NCBI GenBank assembly: GCA_029224185.1
Contig: CM055207.1
Coordinates: forward strand, 14,215,791-14,279,790
DNA: 64,000 nucleotides
Reading direction: 5' to 3'
Origin: Karalla daura
Lineage: Eukaryota; Chordata; Actinopteri; Chaetodontiformes; Leiognathidae
The position numbers and the translations under genes are program-made. Of this stretch, positions 1-11,110 are shown piece after piece (position 1 is the stretch's first letter; every line of letters begins with the position of its first letter). Under the pieces are notes generated by a model, which ran no database searches, was not told the origin of the DNA, and saw nothing but the letters and a program-made list of their open reading frames with translations.

Positions 1-379
1 AACCACAGGTTTATGAAGAGACCGTGTGAAGGTCGGTGATGCTGAGCAGGGAAAACAAACATTTTAAAAAAGGAACAAGCCAGTTGGCCTTCAAATTTAA
101 GTTTTAATGTTTTTCAAAATGAGTTATATAAAAGCGGTGAGAAATAGAGGCCCGGTGTTTCACAACATGTTTTAGTTATATTTGTTTTTTTTAGACTACA
201 CTTGAAGATTATAACAGAGATGTATGGGAGCAAAACTCTCTTTTAGCTTCACTTTTAGCCTTTTAGCAGCAACTTGTGGCACTTTGCCTCATATGGTTGC
301 TGAAACTTAATCAAACATGGCGGAAAAAGATCAAGTCGTGAACATTTGACAAAGAAAAAAAGCGTTGCAATATTTGATA
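1..379. other. No gene seen; AT-rich unique DNA
   Basis: I see no open frame, RNA gene or repeat here. The stretch is AT-rich and single-copy looking, and leads into the motif-dense block that follows. Confidence 0.5.
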
Positions 380-840
380 TAACAAGCGTCATTCATGGGA
401 GTATGATTTGCATCTGAGAGGTCAAAAGCTCTTTGCTCGATATAATTAGACAGATGGATAAACTAAACTGTCTGAGTCCGTTTAAAATAAAGTGAAATTT
501 GCCGTTTCATTTGCATAATTCCTTCAATTAATTCATCTCCACACACAATCACATTGTCTCCTAATAGTCAATAACTAATACATTTATCCACAGCAGAGCA
601 GAACATGCTCGCAAGTGACTTGCTCACTGTTGCTGTGGAAATGCAATCAAGTTTTAATAAATAATTACAGGGCGTAATTAATTGATTAGACAGCACATTT
701 CATTACATGATGAACAATGATGAATTGAGAAAAGCAATTCACAGAGGCAATTAATGCACAAGCCGTTTGAATATATTCCAAGAAACAGAGCGACTTACTG
801 AACCCTTTATCATCTGTAAACGCTGCGATGTAAATGTTAT
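380..840. promoter_or_regulatory. Candidate distal regulatory block (octamer and homeodomain motifs)
   Basis: Non-coding in all frames and free of recognisable repeats. It contains two ATTTGCAT octamer (POU-type) matches at 406-413 and 509-516, and a homeodomain-type cluster around 672-687 (GCGTAATTAATTGATTA). Further CAATTAAT- and AATTGA-type words follow up to about 760. This density of TAATTA words in otherwise non-repetitive DNA is typical of vertebrate conserved non-coding elements. Conservation itself was not tested, so the enhancer role is inference. Confidence 0.35.
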
Positions 841-895
841 TCATTTATGTCGTCTCAACAATGCATCCAAGTCGTGAATAGGAGCGGGGGGGAAA

Positions 896-900
<5 letters not shown>

Positions 901-939
<39 letters not shown>
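901..939. repeat. (TG)n microsatellite
   Basis: An uninterrupted TG dinucleotide run of about 39 bases. On the other strand it encodes a meaningless His-Thr repeat. Confidence 0.97.
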
Positions 940-940
<1 letters not shown>

Positions 941-1445
941 ACTGGGCATACTGGTGAAACCAGGAACTGTCTTCGGGGTAGTTGTGCGTGATTCGACAAT
1001 AACGTCATACAAAAGATCAGTGCTTCCTCCGCTCAAGGACACACAACTGGCACATGTACATTAGAGAAAAGAACAGTAATGAAATAAGAGAGCTGATCTA
1101 TATGGTCTGTTCCGCCTGTGAACGGCAGCGTGCATGGTGGACGCAGTCCGGGCTTTCTTGCGGATTATTCTTGCAAACTAAAAACCTCTTAAAATTAAAA
1201 GCATTTCACCTTGACTGATAAACAACCGAAACTCAGATTCCATTTATCAATATGAATCTCACTCAAGGCTGCTTGCTACTAATTGCCTCGTCTCACTGAT
1301 GAGTTTTTATCCCCACGAGAACTTATTTTTGCAGTCAGCGCTAAGGTAATCTCGGTGGAACATTTTCTAAATCTGAAACCTGTAACTAAAAAGCAGCCAG
1401 GCTATCGTGCTTTCCAATTCTTCTGTGTGACTGGATTTCATTTTG
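940..1445. other. No gene seen; unique DNA
   Basis: There is no supported feature between the TG microsatellite and the first SINE. The short open frame starting near 1283 runs into the SINE and resembles no protein I know. Confidence 0.5.
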
Positions 1446-1710
1446 GGCGACATGGTGGATTGGTTATTAGTACTGCTGCCTCACAACCAAATAAGGCCCG
1501 GGGTTCAAAACCCCATCAGACTGAGGGCTTTTCTATATGAAGTCATCCCGTCTGAAAACATGCATGTTTAGGCTAATTGGAGACTCTAGATCGACCCTAG
1601 GTGTGAGTCTGAGAGTGAATGCCGTGTTTGTCCAATGCAATGAACTGGAGACCCGTCCAGAGGATGTTCCCTGCCCCCATCCTACATATGCAGCAGATGA
1701 TGGATGGACA
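1446..1710 (+). mobile_element. tRNA-headed SINE with GATGGATGG tail (near full length)
   Basis: The 5' part is tRNA-like: a head beginning GCGACATGGTGGATTGG is followed by a B-box-like GGGGTTCAAAACCCC. The body then carries the family's landmark words, AATTGGAGACTCTA, TAGGTGTGAG and GACCCGTCCAG. The 3' end is GATGATGGATGG, a tail typical of elements mobilised by L2-clade LINEs. This is the most complete plus-strand copy of a family present about 20 times in the window. Copies differ by many substitutions, so they are old and non-functional. I recognise the family from teleost genomes but assign no database name. Confidence 0.8.
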
Positions 1711-1788
1711 GACTGCAGTTCAGCAGCTGGGAAAAACAGCAGAAGAGACAAAGCGTGTACTGGTATCCAGTAGGAGGCAGTCTTGCTT

Positions 1789-1815
1789 CTAGTCTAGTCT
1801 AGTCTAGTCTAGTCT
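1789..1815. repeat. (AGTCT)n minisatellite
   Basis: About five tandem copies of a 5-bp unit (AGTCT), just downstream of the SINE copy ending near 1710. Confidence 0.9.
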
Positions 1816-2316
1816 ACTGTACTGTTGCTGTCAAGTGGTTGAATGCTTCCCTCTCTCTTCAACTCAAAGCTGAAGGCGTCAAGAAGGAACACATTTGCCT
1901 TCTAAACGAGTTATGGTGTGCACACACGTGAAGGAGACAAACATTTATATCATATTCAAAAGAGGTCCTTAGAGCTGAGAGGAACTCGGGCTCTGCTGAC
2001 AGGAACTATTCACATGTACGGTATGTTTTATAGTGATTACAGAGACAGTAATTCACACAGGGCCTGGCTGGTTTAAAGCAGCTGTCACATATCAGCTCTG
2101 CTGAGATGTTCTTAAGTAGCACACAGTTGTGTGTGAGGACGGGGAAGGAGGGAAGTGCTGGGACTCCTGACACTATCTGAGTGGGGTCGGGGGCACTATC
2201 ATCCCACATCCAGTTGGAGAGGAGAGGAGGAAGATGATGCTTTTCTCTTATGTCCATAGCCTCTCATGTGCAAGCATTACACATGGCACAGGCTATTATG
2301 TGTGTAAAGTAGACCA

Positions 2317-2320
<4 letters not shown>
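1816..2320. other. No gene seen
   Basis: Unique DNA without a recognised gene, RNA or repeat. Short open frames on both strands lack any familiar domain. Confidence 0.5.
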
Positions 2321-2324
<4 letters not shown>

Positions 2325-2347
<23 letters not shown>

Positions 2348-2349
2348 TA
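2325..2349. repeat. (AT)n microsatellite after poly-A
   Basis: An (AT)n run of about 25 bases preceded by an A tract. The preceding A tract could mark an old retroposon end, but no body is recognisable. Confidence 0.9.
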
Positions 2350-2383
2350 AATTCAGTCTGCTTGTGGAAGTCACATTGAAACA

Positions 2384-2433
2384 TCCACTGCAACACCAGA
2401 TGATGCAAAGCTGGTAAGATAATGGATGGATGA
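2384..2433 (+). mobile_element. SINE 3' tail fragment
   Basis: About 50 bases match the end of the family: CAACACCAGATGATGCAAAGC followed by TAAGATAATGGATGGATGA. The same arrangement occurs at the end of the copy near 48440-48493. Only the tail is preserved. Confidence 0.55.
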
Positions 2434-2453
2434 ATTATAGTTCTTGATCGCGT

Positions 2454-2474
2454 AAATAAATAAATAAATAATAA
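2454..2474. repeat. (AAAT)n microsatellite
   Basis: About five tandem AAAT units, then A-rich sequence. Confidence 0.8.
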
Positions 2475-2604
2475 AAAAATAAAATATGAATCTGTGTCTT
2501 TTGAAGACTTGCTCATTATATAACGTCGAAGAGAATATCAATAACAGTCCCTGGGTTAAGCTGCTGCAGACTTTCTACATATGCAAAAAGTCTTGATAAT
2601 GTGT

Positions 2605-2814
2605 TGCATAATCTCCCCGTGCATGTGTGGGTTTTCTCCAGGTTTCCTCTCACAGTCCAAAAACCTGCACGTTCAGTCTGATGGTGAAGGTGTGAATTTG
2701 AGCATGAATGGTGTGTGAAATCTGTGATGGATTGGCACTAGAGATAGGCTCCCGCAGACCCCCGCGTCACTGTTGTGTATTGAATGGGTAAGATGATGGA
2801 TGGATAGATGGATG
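2605..2814 (+). mobile_element. SINE copy, 5'-truncated
   Basis: It begins at the body motif corresponding to CTCCCCGTGCATGTGTGGG. It continues through CACAGTCCAAAAACCTGCAC and GTGATGGATTGGCAC, and ends in a GATGGATGGATAGATGGATG tail. The tRNA head is missing. Confidence 0.85.
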
Positions 2815-5760
2815 AAAGCTATTCCTTGACCTGTTTGTCAATGCTTTTTGGGTTTTGCTGGCCTGACTTTTGGGAACCTTACCCAAGCCAGTTGGTACGG
2901 TGTCAGCGTATCCACGCATCTTGTAATACAGGAGGACACGATATCACATTTGCATTTTGACTTCCCCCATTTTTCTTTTGTCTCTTCAGTCGCTCTATTA
3001 CCCATGATGGCAATATCTTTCACTATCTGGCAGGAACATGACAAGCCGTCCATGCAGCCTCCGCGATGCCAGGATGCACTCTGTCAGCTGTTATCGCGCA
3101 CGGGCTCACAAACTGTTTCAATCTAGCTCAAACACTCGTCTGTTTTCAGGCCTGTGGAAGTGTCTCCAACGGCCTGGAGAGAAAACGTTGACCTGTGATG
3201 TTTAAGAAGTCGATGCAGGGAGAATATGCTACCCTTGACAGTGCATTATTCTGGCTGATGGTGCACCTGTCACCTGCATTCTTTGTTCAAAGAGCAGCAG
3301 AGGATGACAAGAGGCCCTGCCTTCCATCAGTTTTACAGTCCTCCAAAAAAATCTTGACATTACAATGGTAGGACTATTTTCTATCTGCACTTGTCTGTCA
3401 AAGTGTCAGGATATTATGTCGGCTGCTGCTCGCTTGTTGCTCTCAAAGAGAGATGGAGCTTTGCTCACATCCAGTTTGTGCCATTGTTCTTTTGAGCCTT
3501 TTAAAAAGTGATTTTGAATGCGTTTCCTCATTTCATTACTTAGATATGGTCACGGCCATGTCTGTCACATCTCAGGTTCGATTTTGCCTGAGTGGGTTTT
3601 ATGTGTGGTGCATTAATGTTGAAACAACAGTCAAATTTAATTTGCAGTTGGTGATGTAGTGAAATAAAAGTGAAGTGCACATTGGTTTGTTTGAGCAGAT
3701 TTAACAGCCCTTGCTCATTGTGTTTTAATTGATCTTCCCCCCAACGTCTTAAGAGCAGAGTTGATGTCTTCATCCACCCTCAACCTCACCAGACAGTTTA
3801 GTCCTTTTGCAATGTTAACTACTCAGACGATACATGCGGCTATAGAGAAGGAATAATTGGGCAGAAAAAGGAGAAATCTGCTGCTTATTATGCACCAGTG
3901 ATCTTTATAGGTCATAAATAATTCAACCACAGATAATTTGCAATCGAGGGAATTTCTTTATATTATTAGCTTTTTTCTCTTTATATTTTGGATCACTTGT
4001 TGTTCTATAATTTTGAACAAAATAAACTGCCCAAATGTGGCTCTAGACACAAAGTCCTGTCTGGTCATGTAGCTCACACAGTCAGGACAGTGAGAAGGAG
4101 GCAAGGAACTTAACTTTTGAGCATCCACAAAGAGGCTCACAAGTTTTCACAAAAGGATTCGTGGACAAACCTCCAGATTATAAAACCAGGCGCAGTCATG
4201 GAAACCGCCCTGTCGAACAATATGCACGTGTCTCTCTGCATCATTGTCTTCATCCCTCTGAGCCATTATAAATCATGTATGTCAGAAGAATAAATCAGTT
4301 TCATGACGCTATAACCACTGATTGTGTTTAGTATCATGTTTAATACACGGTTATGAGATTCATTACAGTAATAAACACGTGTTATGGTTCGGATAAAAAT
4401 TGCAGAGCAGTTAAACGTGTGAGCTTTTCTTCCCTTTGATTTCATGCTAAAGGTCAGTGTTTTGCTGCAATTAGCTACTGAACTGTTTTCGCATACAATT
4501 ACCGTGATGTTGTTTTTCATAGAATAGTAGTCAGGCCAAAAGCACGACAGACAAAATATTGCAAACGTAAGATTCCACCAATACATGTGTGACGACATAA
4601 CACAAGAAGAGAAAATTTAAAGCGAAGACAATCCCTGTCCTTGTCGCTCTACCGTTGTTGGAGGGGAGGCTTTTGAAAGGCTTCAAGTTCCAGCAAAGAC
4701 AGATGTAGCAAATCACTGGCGTCAGCACTCCTGATATCGAAGATGGCGAGAAAAACCTGTTGAAGAAAATGGTGTTTAGGTGAAATTATTTCAGTGACAC
4801 GAGTCTCCTATGTGTGTGGCAAGCTCACGATCGTCAGTGACGGTGAACAAAGTGAAAACCTCTCTTTTTCACTCCAACAGACAGTGTAGGTGTAAGTTGG
4901 CTAAGTGAGCTTCACACTGTCGCTGTGTTCTGAGGCGACAACTCCTCCACTACATGAAATATTTGACAGTTAATTGCACAATATTGATTCTCCCATAGGG
5001 TCAGACTTTAATTACACTCTGTTCTTTTAAATGCAGCTTCGCAATAAGTGGAGGGAGAAAACTCGCAGACACCCGCAATTTCACATATTACAATGTCTGT
5101 AAACATCCAGTACAAGCTAATTAAGTGTGATTTGCCATAGCTGACTACATTCTCAAGTGTTTATTGTTGGTTGATTGTCATGCTAGAAATGATTCAGCAG
5201 AGAGTCAGTTTAACTCCTGTGCTACTTCAAAACCTCAGTTTAATTTAAAGTGCTTATTTTCTCAGGTTATTGGCTCGGCTGTGTGTGGAAATGTGTTTTT
5301 GTTCAATGCTGCTCCTCATGCCTCGCATTCCCTTAAACTGAGTGTCATCAAGAAGTGACACATACTGAAAATGAAATCCCAGGAGGGGGTGGCCCTCGAC
5401 AGACCTGTAACGGTTCCATCACGCTGGCACCGAGGTGGATGACTTGTGTCTACTTCCCATGTTGATTCACGTGTGTCCTGGAAGAGGATGGGACCATGAA
5501 GGGGATTAAATATGTGCCTTCACAAACCGTTTGAAGGAACAACAGGGGGCCATCACCTCACAATGTTAATGGTGGACTGTTGTATGAGCCAGCCACAACT
5601 AGCCAAGGTATTTGCACACTCTTATAGCCAAAGGGGTTCATTTTCTCTGACATCATGACTAATGTTCCCAGGTGTAAACTACCAGACTACTCAGGATTGA
5701 ACAAACAATCCTGAGTGTGAACCACAGGGTGCCTGGCTGTGAGGTATCAAGGCGGTAGAA
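2815..5760. other. Long stretch without a gene
   Basis: About 3 kb of mostly unique AT-rich DNA. An octamer ATTTGCAT lies at 2948-2955. Two minus-strand open frames near 4266-4728 are hydrophobic and AT-driven, with no family resemblance. A short perfect hairpin at 5689-5716 is listed separately. No exon with convincing splice sites was found. Confidence 0.45.
5689..5716. repeat. Short perfect inverted repeat (11-bp arms)
   Basis: ACTCAGGATTG and its exact reverse complement CAATCCTGAGT are separated by six bases. There is no T run after it, and it lies just upstream of a SINE fragment. It is only marginally beyond chance expectation for a window of this size. Confidence 0.6.
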
Positions 5761-5813
5761 CCTAGAGAAAAACCACACGCTAAAGGAGAAAATGCACACG
5801 TACTCCACACAGA
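5761..5813 (-). mobile_element. SINE fragment (body only)
   Basis: Reading the minus strand, the words correspond to the family's CTCC...GTGCATG...TTTTCTCC segment; the plus strand shows GAGAAAAACCACACGC and GTACTCCACACAG. It is diverged and lacks both head and tail. Confidence 0.45.
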
Positions 5814-7340
5814 CTTCAATCACATTTAATAATGACTCAGCTGCAGTAAAGCAACATTATTTACACCTATTTCACCACATAGCCCAGATTTATTTTCAGT
5901 AATTCCTTTTTAAAAATCATTCAATTTTGATGTTTCCAACTACTTTGTGTGACTAAATAGAGATTGAACTATGAAAAAGACTAAAATCCCAACTACCCGT
6001 GTGCATTATTGGCAATATATACAATACACATACAATACATATCTGACAAATGGTGGCACTCCATACTCATTGGTCCAACTCATAATTCTTTGCACACAAT
6101 ACACACCTAGAATCTCCTCTGTTATGTTATACCATACCATACAAAATTGTGCATTTTTGACAGTGTTGCATCTGAACAGAGTAGTGATAGTACAACTGGC
6201 TTCTAAATGGTTGTCAAACAAGCAGATGTGACCTTGAATGGTGCTGGAGTGGGATGAGGCATCCATTAATCCAGCTATTAATTCTGCTGCAACACAGACG
6301 TGCAGGGATATGACAGGGTACCAGGACATTACACTGCAGGTGACACGTTAGATAATGTACAAGTGAGCGATAGGCCACGTGGCTGGTTGGTTAATTTGCT
6401 TGTTGTGTCGGAGAGATATTAATGACATGTTCAGAAACAAAGCACAATGAGTACAGTTCTCACACTAACACAAGTGAAGCTGTATCTGCAGGATTAGTTT
6501 CATGTATGTGCTGAATTTTATGATGTATTTTTGCAGGCTCCACAGTTGTGTTCTTGTACTTGTGGCTCAGCTATTGCAAGAAAGTAACCACAAGATGAGG
6601 AGGCACATGCTCAGCTGATATTTGTAGCCCGAGGTTAGAAGTGAGTTTGACCACATATGAAACGCACCATTTAGCCCATGTTTGCCATTCCTCTCTCCAC
6701 TCAGCATGAAGATAATTGGATATAAAACATCAGTGAAAAGTCATAGCTCTCCTCCCTCTAGCCCCACATGGCCTCACAGGTCCAATCCACACAATAAAAC
6801 ACCACTACACCTCATCAATGCCACTTTAAATGTGGTGGACAGAGGGAAACGGTTCAGCAGGCCATCTTATAATTCATGTGGAAGCGATTCCCACTGGCCT
6901 CAACCCCTGCTGGTTGGCCAGCTTCGTTACGCGTGAAGGCCCAGCTTGAAGTTGTTTGTTCTGCTACTTCTGCTTTATTTTACATTCGCAATAACATAAT
7001 GAAAAACCCCCACACCTCCCAGCGTCGATCCACATAAAGGGGGCACTCTCCAGGTTCCAATTACTTTGATAGCAACCATTCCTCTTGTCTCTCTCTGACC
7101 CTTTTTACCCCTGATGAAGATGAAGACTTATGGATTATGAGTCCGCAACATCAACAATAACACACGTTTCCTCAACACCAAAGTGCACGCTACATCATTT
7201 AAGATCAGTTGAACTGTCGAAGTGGTGATTCAAATTAGGGGATTTTGTAAATAATACGTTTGTTTGACAGGATTTTTTTTTTGGAAAAACAAAACAAGCT
7301 GTTTAGTATTCACCCTGAGTCATTGCTTGCAATGGATTTT
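5814..7340. other. No gene seen
   Basis: Unique AT-rich DNA. The minus-strand frame at 6006-6329 and the plus-strand frame at 5971-6231 overlap each other and have no domain signature. Confidence 0.45.
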
Positions 7341-7349
7341 TTCTGTTAA

Positions 7350-7684
7350 AGGAATCATCACCCGGAAATCACATTTTCCTTGTTAAATTGGTGTTGGATC
7401 ACATTTGAAACTCTCTGGAAACCGCAGAGTTTGAAAGTGGCTGAGTTTTTTTCACTTGTGCTCTTTGTTCAAACCAGAGTAAACCCAATAAGGACGAGCA
7501 CCCCCCCCCCCCCCCCCCCCAAAACGGGAGATTTTGATTCTGGTCCGGTGACGTCGTCGCCACAGGAGGCTATCTGCATAAGCCCCGCCTCCACCACCCT
7601 GCCCCGCCCACCACATGCAATCACCTGCTGAGTGTGTGCAGCTGTGCCACTACCGACAAGTTTTGTGAAAGACATCCCTTCCAT
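7350..7684 (+). mobile_element. Probable 5' part of the THAP-type transposon, with a C20 run
   Basis: This segment lies directly upstream of the THAP remnant. It contains a run of 20 C (7501-7520), then TGACGTCGTCG and CATAAGCCCCGCCTCC-type words. I infer it is the 5' region of the same transposon, because it has the compact GC-rich look of a transposon leader and runs straight into the fossil reading frame. No terminal repeat was identified, so the boundary is a guess. Confidence 0.3.
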
Positions 7685-7950
7685 GTGAACTGCTCTGTTG
7701 TTGGTCCCCAAAATCCAGTGTTTTCATTGTTCCTGCTTCGGTGGACCAAACTACAAGGGGCAAGTGGAAAATGAAATGTATCCTCAATAACAATGTTCCT
7801 GCAACTCTCCCTGCCGCTATTAATGTGTGTGCCAAACATTTTGTGCCTGAATGTGTCACTGATTAGGGAAAATACCAAGGAAAGATGGCATCAACCCTAC
7901 GTTTGGAAAGAGCGGCGATTCCAGCTATCAGGAATCACCTGCAGTGCAAT
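7685..7950 (+). pseudogene. Degenerate THAP zinc-finger domain, transposon-derived
   Basis: Pieces of a THAP (C2CH zinc-binding DNA-binding) domain can be read in two frames. The first frame, from about 7685, gives NCSVVG with the first cysteine codon at 7691-7693. After a frameshift near 7755-7765 the second frame gives a Trp-containing KWKMK segment (Trp at 7765). It continues to VCAKHFVPEC, with the conserved Cys codon at 7828 and His at 7837 (the C-X2-H pair and its HF). It ends in AAIPAI at 7912-7929, corresponding to the AVPT-type motif that closes THAP domains. An in-frame TAG at 7864-7866, the frameshift and loss of the second N-terminal cysteine make it non-functional. THAP domains occur in P-element-like transposases and in host genes; with no exon structure around it and a repeat-like leader upstream, a transposon origin is more likely. 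Confidence 0.6.
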
Positions 7951-7964
7951 CAGTAAGTCTCTTT

Positions 7965-9700
7965 GCTTGAACGTTACAGTATGCTGCCTGGATGATCTAC
8001 AGTTGTAGACTATGAGGAGAAATTTTCCTCTGGACAGTTTAACCAGCAGGGTCACTTTTACTGGTAAAAGTCTGGTAATTGAGGCCCTGAAAGGACGGTA
8101 GATGGCAGCTAACTGCTAATCACGCTACTACAGTGCCCATGATTGACAGTTTACTGTCATCAGAACAACCTCCGTTTGATTTTCTTTGTTTATCAATTCA
8201 AACAATTGATTTATAGACAATTTAAGGGACCCCTGAGACACGAAAAGACCAGATAATGACTGTAATAGATAATGTGAAAATTATTCCCCTCTTGCCTCTG
8301 AAATAATGTATCTCTCTCCACCATGGGATTACATGTTATTTTATCTAATTTTATATTTAATCTTTAAAAAGTTAAGTTAAATTGAATGCAAACTAGCTCC
8401 AAAATATTAAAATTAGCTCAGCAAAAACTTGAGATGAGGAAAACGGAAAAAAAATCTGACTCATCTCACCTGAGGTGACTCAGGTAAAGCAACAACTGCA
8501 TTCTGAAACCTTTCAAAAGCAGGTAGGAAAAGAAATATTCTCTGTATCATGAATTATATAAGTGCATTGCAGAGAATCACATTCAGGAGGCGTCATACTG
8601 TGAGTTACCCTACGGCCAAAACTGTGCAGTGGGCGGATTCATCTCATATTCGTCTCATATTTAAAAGCTGGTGACGGAGTCTATATGCTGTGTTATTTCC
8701 CCGGCTTTAAAGGTGTGATGAAGCATCAACACCCAACAATAAACGGCCTCGCACCAGACCTACTTATCAGGTTATTGGGCTTTGCGACCCTTACCGGAAA
8801 GCAAGGAAGGGTAACAGGCTAAGTGTGTGAGTGTGTAGCAGGTGTAAAAGCGTGAAATATGGCAGCAGTGAAGGGTGCAGCATAAACCTGGCCACTCTAA
8901 CTTTTTTTAATTTGGATTGGCAAGTCAGCTGCCAGGACGGCAATATTTTATCATCAAGTCGTTTTCTGAGTATCCCGCTCTGAAGCAGAGTGGCTCTCCA
9001 TCATGTTTGTCAGAGGGGACTTTATTGAAGAACACTGAGGCTGGATTGGATGCCGGGCACACACTGATGTGTGTGTGTGTGTGTATGTGTACGGGGGCCG
9101 GTACTGGGGGAGTGATTATATTGAATTTGCAGGAATCAGAGTTCCTTTGTTGCTAACAAGTCCTGCTCTCAGTCAGACTCCTTAGCCCAGAGTCGGTAAA
9201 GAGCTGCCGCGTGATTGTTAGGGTTAAGTCCTTGGAAATGACAAAGCAAACCGTTTTCAGACTGTTCCGACAATACAGTCAACAAAATGGCCGGAGCAAA
9301 GAAATAAAGAAATGTGCCCCCAAAGGCTTTGGATCTGGAGGTCCTTCGATCACATCCTTGCTCTCAACAAATAATATAACGGGAATAAAAAGTGTTCACA
9401 TTGCTATTAACCAACATGTGTCAATAGAGAAAATACTCTTTACTGCGTCCGCTGTATAGATTCCATGTCGGAAGTGTGGTGCTTTCACTACAATCGAACC
9501 CTTGGGTTTTAGTCTGTATTCTTCTGCTTGCAGTATTTGCTATTGGCGATTCACCACCTCCTTAATATTGTGCTTAGTGGTATCGTTGTTAATGAGAGAG
9601 GTGAGCAATGTCAGCAGCCATTCATGGGAGTGGATAATGGTCCAGTCGTAGTGTGCCAATCCTTCGCTAAACTTTTTCTTTTAACACAAACTGATATCTT
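7965..9700. other. No gene seen; mostly unique DNA
   Basis: It holds an inverted MEIS-type site (8140-8159, listed separately), a short (TG)n run near 9067-9085 and no recognisable exon. The plus-strand frame at 9211-9459 has no known motif. Confidence 0.45.
8140..8159. promoter_or_regulatory. PBX/MEIS-type decamer within an inverted TGACAG pair
   Basis: TGATTGACAG (8140-8149) is an exact match to the composite PBX-MEIS/PREP site. It overlaps a perfect inverted repeat, TGACAGT-TT-ACTGTCA (8144-8159), which gives two opposed MEIS/TGIF half-sites. Function is inferred from the motif only. Confidence 0.35.
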
Positions 9701-9704
9701 TAAA

Positions 9705-9738
9705 CACGCACACACACACACACAAGCACGCACACACT
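9705..9738. repeat. (CA)n microsatellite, interrupted
   Basis: A CA dinucleotide run with one AGCACG interruption. Confidence 0.9.
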
Positions 9739-9799
9739 AAGCATACTTTCACAGCAACAACTCCTGATTCTACCAAATGCAACAATGGACGTACCCCAA

Positions 9800-10340
9800 A
9801 AAAACATCACCTCACAAGTTTTAATCATGGCATTTTGTGGAATGCACTGAAATCATTTGGCTTTTTCATGTCCGTCCTGAATTTTGCTCCCCTGTCTGAA
9901 ATACAGTGCTTGTGAATCCTCAAGGTAATGGAAAAGATGCTCTGCTGACAGGCAACAGAGACCCAGGGTCATGTTTTTCCTCACAAACATAAATCTTGGC
10001 CTCCTCTTGCCCCCTGCCCGCCCTTCTCACGCATCTGTAGCTGGAGCCGTCTTTTGGCTATCTCGACTGATTGAGAGGCGTGATTTATACCCGCGGGCGA
10101 GGTCTATAGCAGAAAATTCAATTAAATGGAGGAACAAAAATAGAAGATAAATGAATAAGTGCCCTCACATGTCTGCATTTCTCTTTCCCACAGGCCTTTG
10201 TCCACACCAGAATACATTAAACCCTCCACTGTAAAAAAAACGTTTTCATGCAAACAATGACTCACAGCAGTATATTAATTACATGTGCAGATTTGTATAC
10301 TGGTGGGTAATTGAGGACGTTGCTGTGCATACATATTCAT
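9800..10340. promoter_or_regulatory. Candidate regulatory block
   Basis: Repeat-free DNA with mixed AT-rich words, including ATTCAATTAAATGG near 10117 and GCGTGATTTATAC near 10080, the latter resembling a caudal/posterior HOX (TTTAT) site. There is no open frame of note. It reads as conserved-type non-coding DNA by composition only. Confidence 0.25.
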
Positions 10341-10769
10341 ACATCTGTAGGAGTGCTATCACACAGCGCGAGTAAACGCAAATGGTAAAAAAAAAAAACC
10401 CAGACATACTGCCTGTCCTTGAGAGGAAAAGGGCTGAGATTTTACTGAGCAGGGGACACGTTTCCTTTGTGTCACTGGATGTGTTTCCTTCTCAGAGAGG
10501 ACAATAAGAGACTTGCCCTCCTGCGTATGTGTTGCTAAAGTGACTTTTGAGATTTGATCCTTTAACATTGAAGGATCTGTTTCCCGTTCCCAATTTAGAC
10601 CTGACCTTTCCAGGCAGCCGACGCAACGATACCTGCGCACATGAAAATAGGATCAAGCCAGGCAGGACGCCATCAGTCTCTGTGAGCCCGGCGCTCGGAG
10701 GCAGCCCAGCCGATCGTGGACCGGCACGGACGCTCTCTGGCGCTATTGACACTGCCGCTTGTTTTACGG
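10341..10769. other. Unique DNA with a small CG-rich patch
   Basis: No gene seen. From about 10600 to 10770 the sequence is CG-rich (for example GCCCGGCGCTCGG and GCCGATCGTGGACCGG). Overlapping short frames on both strands carry no recognisable motif. Confidence 0.4.
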
Positions 10770-11110
10770 CTTAATTTGCCAGCCTGCTGAAGTATTTATA
10801 GGCCCTCCCGTCCAAATGCACCACATGTAAATTAAGCCTCATCATAAATAATCCATTGGCAAAATATGCGGCTCTATAATTGGAAACAGGTACAAAATGC
10901 TTGTTCCCTGCCTTCATAATGTGCCAGGGAGTTTATTTTCTACCCCGCAGTGTTATGGCTGTTTTGCTTCCAGCGAGGATCATTAATATATGGCGCCCAG
11001 ATTTCAGATGCCCTTGCTCGACAAGGAGTTCTAAATCTGTACAAGTGGTTAGGAGGACACTCATCTTAGCTTTGCGGGGCAGCGCCTGTCTTCCTGCTTA
11101 AGTAGGAACT
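10770..11110. promoter_or_regulatory. Candidate conserved non-coding element
   Basis: Dense, non-repetitive sequence with AAATTAAGCC and CATAAATAATCC near 10830-10850 and CATTAATATATGG near 10980. Frames are closed or meaningless, and base composition is balanced rather than AT-biased. This fits a long-range enhancer better than random intergenic DNA. Comparative alignment was not possible here. Confidence 0.35.

Noticed and set aside
8466..8478. Short palindrome TCACCTGAGGTGA resembling opposed donor sites
   Set aside because: Too short, and no exon structure on either strand.
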